A stretch of 64,000 nt of DNA from an uncultured Oscillospiraceae bacterium (GTDB taxonomy: Bacteria > Bacillota > Clostridia > Oscillospirales > Acutalibacteraceae). Within the stretch, counting starts at the first letter, position 1. Every line of letters begins with the position of its first letter. Positions 35,179-42,166 of the stretch are shown one piece after another. The stretch covers positions 62,001 to 126,000 of the forward strand of contig UQLR01000002.1 in assembly GCA_900541975.1 (NCBI GenBank). Reading direction: 5' to 3'. The notes under the pieces were generated by a model. That model saw only the letters and a list, made by a program, of their open reading frames with translations, had not been told where the DNA came from and searched no databases. The translations under genes and the position numbers were made by a program.

Positions 35179-36363
35179 ATGGCAGTCAGCAGGATTACAG
35201 ACCATATTTTTTCTGTAGGCGTAATGAATCCCTCTTTGCGCATTTTTGATATTGTAATGGAAGCAAAATACGGAACAAGCTACAATGCATATTTAATAGA
35301 CGACCGTAAAACAGCGCTGGTGGAAACCGTACATCTTGATTATTTTGATGAATATTTAAACAATATCGGGCAGCTTACAGACATAGGCGCAATTGATTAT
35401 CTGATCATGAACCATACCGAACTGGACCATTCGGGCAGTGTTTTAAAGCTTCTGGAGTTAAGCCCTCATATGACAATTGTGTGCACGGCCGCCGCAAAAA
35501 AATACCTGTCGGCCATCACCAACAGGGAGTTTAACTGTATGGTGGTAAAAGATGGGCAGGAACTGGACCTTGGCAGTACGAAGCTTAAATTTGTGGTAGC
35601 GCCCATGCTGCACTGGCCGGATTCTATGATGACCTACCATCCGGCTGACAAAGTATTGTTTTCCTGCGACTTTCTGGGCTGCCATTTTTGCGAGCCGCAG
35701 GTGACGGATGATTGCATAAAATATTGGGAGCAGTACCAGGAGCAGTTTGCCTATTATTACGCAGGGATTTTCGGTCCGTTTAAACCGTACGTGCTTGCCG
35801 GGCTGGATAAGATAGAAGGGTTGGAGATGAAAGCCGTATGCCCCAGCCATGGCCCGGTGCTTGTAAAAGGAATACAAGACCGCATGGCGGATTACCGCAA
35901 ATGGAGCACACCGCAGCCCAAAGCAGGAAAGACGGCGTCTGTGCTGTATGCTTCGGCTTATGGCTGTACAAAATTGCTTGCGCAAAAGGCCTGTGAAACG
36001 CTCAACGCCTGCGGTGTTAAAACGCAGCTGGTGGATATGGTTGCAACGCCGGCGGAAAAGAGCGCGCAGATTATACAGGAAAGCGGTATAGTGATGGTAG
36101 GGTCTACCACCATCAACAAGGATGCACCAAGGATTGTATGGGATGTCCTGTCCCGCATAGACGCAATTAATATTAAAAACAGGCCCGCCGCAGCGTTTGG
36201 GTCGTTTGGGTGGTCTGGGGAAGCATCCCACATGGTTTCGGAACGTCTGCGGCAGCTGCGGTTTCAGGTGGAAGAGCCGGTGCGCGCAAACTTTATGCCC
36301 AATGCGCACGATCTGGAAGCGATTGAACAGACGGCGCGCACGCTTGCACAGAAACTGCAATAA
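35179..36363 (+). CDS. FprA-type flavodiiron protein (oxygen or nitric oxide reductase)
   Basis: A 394-residue enzyme that reduces oxygen to water, or nitric oxide, with electrons from rubredoxin. The N-terminal metallo-beta-lactamase-like domain has the di-iron ligands in NHTELDHSG (His79, Glu81, Asp83, His84), then APMLHWPDSM and SCDFLGCH; the C-terminal flavodoxin domain begins near VLYASAYGCT (about 253) and binds FMN. A strong GGAGTG site precedes the ATG. Confidence 0.94.
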   Translation: MAVSRITDHIFSVGVMNPSLRIFDIVMEAKYGTSYNAYLIDDRKTALVETVHLDYFDEYLNNIGQLTDIGAIDYLIMNHTELDHSGSVLKLLELSPHMTIVCTAAAKKYLSAITNREFNCMVVKDGQELDLGSTKLKFVVAPMLHWPDSMMTYHPADKVLFSCDFLGCHFCEPQVTDDCIKYWEQYQEQFAYYYAGIFGPFKPYVLAGLDKIEGLEMKAVCPSHGPVLVKGIQDRMADYRKWSTPQPKAGKTASVLYASAYGCTKLLAQKACETLNACGVKTQLVDMVATPAEKSAQIIQESGIVMVGSTTINKDAPRIVWDVLSRIDAINIKNRPAAAFGSFGWSGEASHMVSERLRQLRFQVEEPVRANFMPNAHDLEAIEQTARTLAQKLQ

Positions 36364-36371
36364 CAGTATGG

Positions 36372-36406
36372 ACGGGGGTGTTTTAATTATTTTAAAACAC
36401 CCCCGT
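36372..36406 (+). terminator. Long perfect hairpin after the flavodiiron gene
   Basis: ACGGGGGTGTTTTAA (36372-36386) pairs over 15 bases with TTAAAACACCCCCGT (36392-36406). Only a short T-rich stretch follows. Confidence 0.7.
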
Positions 36407-36436
36407 ATGATTTTATAAAAGGAAGTGTTGGCTTTT

Positions 36437-37099
36437 ATGAAAGACCAGGTTAAAGGCGCCGTTTTTGATATGGACGGCCTGCTTTTAGACACAGAGTATT
36501 TGACCTACAGGCTTTGCAAAGCAGCCGCGGCTGAAATGGGTTTTACGCTTTCACTGGATTTATTTAAGCAAACGGTAGGGCTTAGAAGCAGCGATACAAA
36601 AAAAATACTTGAGGCCGCGTTTGGAACGGCATTTTGCTATGAAGACCTGCGCGCCCGCAACCTTTCCATGTTTTGGTCCTACATAGAAAAAAATGGGGTG
36701 CCGGTAAAAGAGGGCGTGTTTACGCTGCTTTCTTTGCTGAAAGAAGAGGGGATACTCTGTGCGGTTGCTACCTCCACAAGTCGGCAGACTGCCTCAAAGC
36801 TGCTGAGACTGTGCGGCCTTGCCGAATATATGGATGCGTTTGTTTATGGAGATATGGTCGAAAATGGAAAGCCGGCGCCAGATATTTTTTTAAAGGCTTG
36901 CAGCCTGCTTGCAATTGCGCCTGCTGCATGTGTGGGCTTTGAGGATTCATACAATGGAATACGGGCTGTGTACCGCGCGGGGATGGCGCCGGTGATGATC
37001 CCGGATCTGCTGCCGCCCACACCGGAAATGCAAAAGCTGACGTATGCCATATATACAAACCTGGAGCAGGCAACAGAGCTGTTTAAAAAAGAAAAATAA
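36437..37099 (+). CDS. HAD-superfamily hydrolase (beta-phosphoglucomutase-like)
   Basis: A 220-residue phosphatase or mutase. The HAD motifs are FDMDGLLLDTE (Asp11 nucleophile, Asp13), VATSTSRQTA (motif II), a Lys in GKPAPDIFL (motif III) and VGFEDSYNGIRA (motif IV). The cap domain between motifs I and II is of the beta-phosphoglucomutase type. ATG 36437 is the likeliest start, though GTG 36425 is in frame. The substrate is unknown; a sugar phosphate or nucleotide is typical. Confidence 0.88.
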   Translation: MKDQVKGAVFDMDGLLLDTEYLTYRLCKAAAAEMGFTLSLDLFKQTVGLRSSDTKKILEAAFGTAFCYEDLRARNLSMFWSYIEKNGVPVKEGVFTLLSLLKEEGILCAVATSTSRQTASKLLRLCGLAEYMDAFVYGDMVENGKPAPDIFLKACSLLAIAPAACVGFEDSYNGIRAVYRAGMAPVMIPDLLPPTPEMQKLTYAIYTNLEQATELFKKEK

Positions 37100-37195
37100 A
37101 TGTAGCGCGGTGCCCATTCCTGCTGTTCTCCAGGGATGCCGCGTCTTCAGAAAACAACAGAAACAGCCTGTTTGGTAAAAAAACAGAAAAAAGGC

Positions 37196-37225
37196 TTGCA
37201 TTTTATAAAAAGGATGTAGTATAAT
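37196..37225 (+). promoter_or_regulatory. Promoter of the second GntR-ABC operon
   Basis: TTGCAT (37196-37201) and TATAAT (37220-37225) are 18 bases apart. The operator dyad starts at the -10 box. Confidence 0.7.
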
Positions 37226-37258
37226 CTAATTGTACTAATTGAAATAATACAATTAGAT
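37224..37258. promoter_or_regulatory. Candidate GntR operator, matching the one at 1205
   Basis: ATCTAATTGTA (37224-37234) is the exact reverse complement of TACAATTAGAT (37248-37258), with a 13-base centre. The core TTGTA-N13-TACAA (37230-37252) has the same sequence and spacing as the dyad at 1208-1230 before the first GntR-ABC operon. Confidence 0.75.
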
Positions 37259-37296
37259 CAAGTAATACAAAAATACAAGTTGGAAGGGAGAGTTTG

Positions 37297-37674
37297 ATGT
37301 TTACGCTGAATTTTCAAAGCAGGCAGCCCATTTACGAGCAACTGTATGATAACGTTGTGCGTCTGGCGGCGCTGGGTGTTTTAAAACCCGAAGAACAGCT
37401 GCCGCCTGTCCGTACGCTGGCTGCGCAGTTAGGGGTTAACCCCAACACGGTTTCAAAGGCCTACCAGCTTTTGGAGCGCGACGGTATTATTTATTCGGCA
37501 ATAGGGAGGGGATCTTTTGTGGCGTCGGGTCTTTCGGCAATTGGATTACAGAGAGAAACAATCCTTGAAGAGCTTGCAAAGGCTTTAAAAAAAGCAATGG
37601 AAATAGGAATAACCAGAGAAGAGCTTGAAGAGCTGATCAATGAAAATTATGTGAAGGGAGGAACACAGGCGTGA
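37297..37674 (+). CDS. GntR-family (YtrA-type) transcriptional regulator
   Basis: A 125-residue winged-helix protein (domain about residues 5-75) with the family segment PIYEQLYDNVVRLAALGVL and recognition region VRTLAAQLGVNPNTVSKAYQLLERDGI. The short tail of about 50 residues fits the YtrA subfamily. The start at 37297 follows GGAAGGGAGAG. It is the same length as the regulator at 1252 and heads an operon with an ABC ATPase and a large permease, which it probably represses through the dyad at 37224-37258. Confidence 0.9.
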   Translation: MFTLNFQSRQPIYEQLYDNVVRLAALGVLKPEEQLPPVRTLAAQLGVNPNTVSKAYQLLERDGIIYSAIGRGSFVASGLSAIGLQRETILEELAKALKKAMEIGITREELEELINENYVKGGTQA

Positions 37675-38570
37675 TCGAAATCACAAATCTGACCAAGCGG
37701 TTTGGCAAAACGGTTGCGCTAAACCGTTTAAACTGCACCGTACAGGCGGGCTCGGTGTTTGGCCTTGTCGGATCGAACGGGTCGGGAAAATCTACCCTTT
37801 TAAGAATCTTGGCTGGCGTGTTCGAGGCCGACGGAGGCACAGTCCGCTTTGAAGGAAAGCCAAGTTTTGAAAACCGCGAAATCAAAGCAAAAATTTTCTT
37901 TATAGCAGATTATCCTTATTTTTTCAATGATTCAACCATTCAGAACACGGCAAGACTCTACAGAAACATATACCCCTCGTGGGATGAAATCCGCTTTAGA
38001 CAGCTGTGTTCCATTTTCCCGGTGAATACAACGGGCAGAATTGTCAATATGTCCAAAGGCATGCAGAGACAGGCGGCCTTAATATTGGCGCTGGCCTGTT
38101 GTCCACAGTATTTGCTTTTAGATGAGATTTTTGACGGACTGGATCCTGTAGTCCGCCAGCTTTTAAAAAAGCTTTTAATGGACGACGTTGCATCCAGAAG
38201 GATGACGGTGGTTATTGCCTCCCATAATTTAAGGGAGCTGGAAGATATTTGCGATTATGTGGGGCTGCTGCATAAGGGCGGCATTCTGATGGAAAAGGAA
38301 ATTGACGAAATGAAGCTGGGTGTTCATAAGGTACAGGCGGCGTTTAACAAAGCATTGCCGGACGATGCATTTCGGGATATTGACGTGGTCAGCCTGCAAA
38401 AGCGGGGGCTGCTTTACAATCTGGTGGCAAAGGGCGATAAGGAAGAGCTGATTGGCAAGCTCCGCACGCTGCAACCTGTGTTTTTGGAGGCGCTGCCTTT
38501 AACGCTTGAGGAGGTATTTATCAGTGAAATGGAGGTGGCCGGCTATGACATCAACAATATCCTGCAATAA
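37671..38570 (+). CDS. ABC transporter ATP-binding protein (YtrB type)
   Basis: A 299-residue ATPase: Walker A GSNGSGKST (about residues 35-43), signature region MSKGMQRQA and Walker B YLLLDEIFDGLDP. The SKGM signature variant matches the ATPase of the first module. A GTG start overlaps the regulator stop by four bases, so the two are coupled. It partners the permease downstream. Confidence 0.92.
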   Translation: MIEITNLTKRFGKTVALNRLNCTVQAGSVFGLVGSNGSGKSTLLRILAGVFEADGGTVRFEGKPSFENREIKAKIFFIADYPYFFNDSTIQNTARLYRNIYPSWDEIRFRQLCSIFPVNTTGRIVNMSKGMQRQAALILALACCPQYLLLDEIFDGLDPVVRQLLKKLLMDDVASRRMTVVIASHNLRELEDICDYVGLLHKGGILMEKEIDEMKLGVHKVQAAFNKALPDDAFRDIDVVSLQKRGLLYNLVAKGDKEELIGKLRTLQPVFLEALPLTLEEVFISEMEVAGYDINNILQ

Positions 38571-40404
38571 GAAAGTAAGCCCGTTTTCGAGTATTTACTG
38601 GTGGTCGCTGCGCAAAAATATGGCTTCCGCCATTGTTTACGCAGTGCTTTTGCTGTTTTCCTACCCGCTTCTCATCTTTATGTACAAAATTTTTAACAAT
38701 TCGTCTAAGGAAATACAAAATGGATTTCTGGAAGGCTGCGCGGCGCTTGTTTTCCCCGTTATAACGGGCGGTATTGCCATATTGTTTACACTGCTTGTAG
38801 CGGTGTTCATGTTCAGTTACATGCATAAGAAACGCAGTGTGGACGTTTTTGGCGCGCTTCCCGTTACGCGCAGAACGCTGTTTTTCTCGCGCTATTTTAC
38901 AGGTATCTCCATTTTGCTTGTGCCGTTCTTGCTCTGCATGGGGCTGAGTATGCTTCTTTCCATACAATCTTTTGAAGCGGTGCAGCAGCTTTGGCGTTCT
39001 TCTGTAACCATTCTAGTTTCCGTTGTGGTCGCATACACGTTTACCGCATTTGTTGCCGTTTGCTGCGGCACAACGGCAGATATGGTCATATCTGTGCTGG
39101 CAATCAACGGGTTGTATCCCCTTATGGTTTTAATGTGCCAGGTGATCAGCAACAGTACCATTCCGGGCGTTACGTCAAATTTTAACCTGCCTGCAGTCGT
39201 ATATACGGCGCTGTCGCCGTACAGCTCAGGCATTGTAAATGCCGTTATGGACCCGGCGCTTACAGAAAGCGGTGCGCAGTTTTTATGGTGGTTTGTCCTT
39301 CTGGCGCTGTCTATCGCAGGTTGTATAGCGGTCAGCCGAAAAAGAAAGGCCGAATGCGCCCAGGCTGGCTTTGCTCTCCGCCTGCTGCCGGTTTTGGTCC
39401 GGGCAATTGCCTGTACGGTTGCCGGTCTGGTATTTGCACTTGTTTTTAGCAGTTTTTCCTTTGGTGTGAACGCACAGAATAGCGTCTTGAACCATTATAT
39501 ATGGTTTTTCTTGGGTCTTATGATCGGTTCGTTCATCGCACACCTGATTTTAACGTTTATTTACAACCGGGGGAGCCGTGGATTTTTAAAATCGCTGATT
39601 TCTTACGGCGTGTTGATTTTGGTTATCGGCGCGGCTTATATGATCGTTTCTACCGGCATGTTTGGGATGGATTTATATGTTCCGCAGCCGCAGCAGGTAA
39701 AACAGGTGCAGTTTAAGGTTAACGGACCGGAAAATTTCTTCCTGTCGGGGGCAGACGAAGAGCTTTTCGCAGTCTATACGGAACAGGAAGATATAGAGAA
39801 GGTGGTCCGGGTTCATACGTCCATTACAGACAATTTGCGCGAAAGGGCGGGATACCCGTATGCAATGAGCCTGGGGGCTTTTGGTTATATGGAAAACGAA
39901 GCGCCGCTGTTTTACGACGTGATTATAAAATATACGCTGGAAAACGGATGTGTTGTAGAACGAGCGTATTCCAACTTTACATTTGACAGCCGTGAAATTG
40001 CACCGGAAGTGCTGGCGGTGATAGAATCACAGGCGTATAAAGAGCAAACGGTCCCGATTCTTATATACGATGACAGCAGCATTAGGTCTGTTATCGCCTA
40101 TGGAAGCAACATGACAGAAGAGGCATATACGGTAGCAGATAGAGAGCAGATTATAGGAATTGCTTCGGCGCTGCGAAAAGACATTTTGGACGATCAAAAT
40201 GTCAATACGTCTAACGAAGAAACTGCCGACGATGCGGAGAAAACCTGTATTTCAGTCGATTTTTGTTACGACATACCAGAAGAGAAAGACGCCAGTGGAA
40301 AGGTTATTCAGACACGTACCCAGTATTTTAATATTTCCATCACAGAAGACTATAAAAATACATGGGAGGCTCTGGACAGGTATCATTTACTTCCGGCGCA
40401 ATAA
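38545..40404 (+). CDS. ABC-2 permease with large extracytoplasmic C-terminal domain
   Basis: A 619-residue protein with about eight membrane segments in the first 380 residues and then an outer domain of about 230 residues with Lys/Glu/Tyr-rich strands. ATG 38545 follows GGAGGTGG; the start lies within the last codons of the ATPase gene. A large soluble domain on an ABC-2 permease in a YtrA-controlled operon resembles the envelope-stress ABC systems of Firmicutes. The substrate is unknown. Confidence 0.8.
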   Translation: MTSTISCNKKVSPFSSIYWWSLRKNMASAIVYAVLLLFSYPLLIFMYKIFNNSSKEIQNGFLEGCAALVFPVITGGIAILFTLLVAVFMFSYMHKKRSVDVFGALPVTRRTLFFSRYFTGISILLVPFLLCMGLSMLLSIQSFEAVQQLWRSSVTILVSVVVAYTFTAFVAVCCGTTADMVISVLAINGLYPLMVLMCQVISNSTIPGVTSNFNLPAVVYTALSPYSSGIVNAVMDPALTESGAQFLWWFVLLALSIAGCIAVSRKRKAECAQAGFALRLLPVLVRAIACTVAGLVFALVFSSFSFGVNAQNSVLNHYIWFFLGLMIGSFIAHLILTFIYNRGSRGFLKSLISYGVLILVIGAAYMIVSTGMFGMDLYVPQPQQVKQVQFKVNGPENFFLSGADEELFAVYTEQEDIEKVVRVHTSITDNLRERAGYPYAMSLGAFGYMENEAPLFYDVIIKYTLENGCVVERAYSNFTFDSREIAPEVLAVIESQAYKEQTVPILIYDDSSIRSVIAYGSNMTEEAYTVADREQIIGIASALRKDILDDQNVNTSNEETADDAEKTCISVDFCYDIPEEKDASGKVIQTRTQYFNISITEDYKNTWEALDRYHLLPAQ

Positions 40405-40478
40405 GCAGGAAGATGGAAACACGCCCGGCGGCCGGGCCAATGCGCCGCGGAAGGTATCATGAAAAAAAGCATGGAAAA

Positions 40479-40511
40479 ACGGCGGGGCATAGCGTTTATT
40501 TGCCCCGCCGT
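40479..40511 (+). terminator. Hairpin after the second ABC module
   Basis: ACGGCGGGGCA (40479-40489) pairs exactly with TGCCCCGCCGT (40501-40511). The following T-content is low. Confidence 0.55.
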
Positions 40512-40526
40512 CTGCTTGTAAAACGG

Positions 40527-40555
40527 TTGAAAATTCCCCGGTCCGGGCTTATAAT
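40527..40555 (+). promoter_or_regulatory. Promoter of the fumarase operon
   Basis: TTGAAA (40527-40532) and TATAAT (40550-40555) have a 17-base spacer, about 50 bases before the first start. Confidence 0.7.
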
Positions 40556-40606
40556 AATCTGTAAGAATAAAACCGATAAAAGAGGTGGAGGGAGATCCCC
40601 GGGGAT

Positions 40607-41458
40607 ATGGAAATCAGAAAAATCAAAGCGCAAACTGTAACCGAAACAGTAAAAAAGCTGTTTATGGACTGCAATTATTTTATAGGCGACGACATTACAC
40701 AGGCGCTTGAGCAAGCAAGAGAATGTGAGCAGTCGTCCGTTGGGAAAACCGTTTTGTCCCAGTTGCTTGAAAATAACGCCATTGCCGCAAAAGAGCAAAT
40801 TCCTCTTTGTCAAGACACGGGCATGGCTGTGCTGTTTGTGGAATACGGCGACAAAGTGGCAATAGAAGGCGGCGGCTTTCAGGACGCCGTGGAGCAGGGC
40901 GTACGCCAGGCGTATGAGCAGGGCTATTTACGCAAATCTGTTGTAGCAGACCCGGTGTTTGACAGGGTTAACACAAAAGACAACACGCCTGCGGTGATTC
41001 ATACGCAGATTGTCAGCGGCAATGGTATTACATTCCTTGCAGGTGGAAAAGGATTTGGAAGCGAGAATATGTCCGCAATCAAAATGCTTACGCCATCCTA
41101 TGGGGTGGAGGGCGTAAAGCAATTTGTGCTGGACGTTGTCAGACAGGCGGGGCCCAACCCCTGCCCGCCGGTTGTTGTAGGTGTAGGGATCGGCGGTACG
41201 TTTGAAAAAGCGGCGCAGCTTGCAAAAAAGGCCACATTCCGGCCTGTCAATACCGCAAATCCGGACAGGCGTTATGCACAGCTGGAGGAAGAGCTGCTGG
41301 AAAGCATAAACAAGATGGGCTTTGGGCCTGCAGGCCTGGGAGGTACGACAACGGCGTTGGGCGTGAATATAGAAACATACCCTACGCATATCGCAGGAAT
41401 GCCGGTTGCGGTAAATATTTGCTGCCATGCTGCAAGACATAAAAGCGCGCAGCTATAA
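40607..41458 (+). CDS. Class I fumarate hydratase, alpha subunit (Fe-S)
   Basis: A 283-residue subunit of the oxygen-sensitive two-subunit fumarase or related hydro-lyase. Cysteines that may hold the 4Fe-4S cluster are in IPLCQDTGM, in GPNPCPP and near the C-terminus (NICCHAARH). GTTTALGVNIETYPTHIAG is typical. The beta subunit follows 23 bases later. L(+)-tartrate dehydratase has the same two-part layout and cannot be excluded from sequence alone. Confidence 0.88.
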   Translation: MEIRKIKAQTVTETVKKLFMDCNYFIGDDITQALEQARECEQSSVGKTVLSQLLENNAIAAKEQIPLCQDTGMAVLFVEYGDKVAIEGGGFQDAVEQGVRQAYEQGYLRKSVVADPVFDRVNTKDNTPAVIHTQIVSGNGITFLAGGKGFGSENMSAIKMLTPSYGVEGVKQFVLDVVRQAGPNPCPPVVVGVGIGGTFEKAAQLAKKATFRPVNTANPDRRYAQLEEELLESINKMGFGPAGLGGTTTALGVNIETYPTHIAGMPVAVNICCHAARHKSAQL

Positions 41459-41481
41459 AAGGAAGAAAGGACGGGACTGCA

Positions 41482-42030
41482 ATGGTAAAATTAACGCTTC
41501 CGCTTAAAGAAGAGGACATAAAAAAGCTCAAAGCGGGCGATAGCGTGCTGCTGACAGGCGCCCTGCTGACAGGCAGGGACGCCGCGCACAAACGGTTGTA
41601 CGCCTGTATAGAGCAGGGGCGGCCACTGCCTGTGGAGATAAAGGGCGAAACGATTTACTACGTGGGCCCGGCGCCGGCAAGGCCGGGCCATGCGGTGGGT
41701 CCGGCGGGGCCAACCTCAAGCTACCGCATGGACAAATACACACCCGCGCTGCTGGACATGGGGCTTAAAGGTATGATTGGAAAGGGTGCGCGCTCCGGGG
41801 AAGTAATTGATGCGATCATGCGCAACCATGCTGTGTATTTCGCGGCGATTGGCGGCGCGGCGGCGCTGATTGCAAAAAGCATAAAAAGCGAGGAACTGCT
41901 ATGCTACGAGGATCTGGGGACAGAAGCGGTGCGCCGTTATACGGTAGAAAATTTTCCCTGCATTGTGGTAATAGACAGCAAGGGAAGGAATATTTATCAG
42001 ACAGAACCTGCAAAATATAACAGAGAATAG
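41482..42030 (+). CDS. Class I fumarate hydratase, beta subunit
   Basis: A 182-residue partner of the preceding gene. It has LLTGALLTGRDAAHKRL, the YYVGPAPARPGHAVGPAGPTSS substrate-binding stretch and the GGAAALIAKSIKS helix found in the C-terminal half of class I fumarases. Translation follows GGAAGAAAGGACGG. The pair would interconvert fumarate and malate in the anaerobic reductive pathway. Confidence 0.88.
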   Translation: MVKLTLPLKEEDIKKLKAGDSVLLTGALLTGRDAAHKRLYACIEQGRPLPVEIKGETIYYVGPAPARPGHAVGPAGPTSSYRMDKYTPALLDMGLKGMIGKGARSGEVIDAIMRNHAVYFAAIGGAAALIAKSIKSEELLCYEDLGTEAVRRYTVENFPCIVVIDSKGRNIYQTEPAKYNRE

Positions 42031-42048
42031 TACGTCAAACCGTACATC

Positions 42049-42084
42049 GCCCCTGCTGTGCGTAACGGTGCGTCATACGGGGCG
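42049..42084 (+). terminator. Possible weak terminator after the fumarase genes
   Basis: CGCCCC and GGGGCG near 42049 and 42079 can pair around an imperfect inner stem, followed by CTTTCT. The structure is not strong. Confidence 0.3.
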
Positions 42085-42166
42085 CTTTCTGCCATTATGG
42101 GAAAACCGGGAAGAAAACCGCTGGAAGATAACATGGATTTTCAAATTGAAAAAAAGAGGACGCCGT

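Noticed and set aside
35458..36492. 344-codon minus-strand frame opposite the flavodiiron gene
   Set aside because: Long but antisense to a gene with complete metal-site motifs; the translated protein shows no family features.
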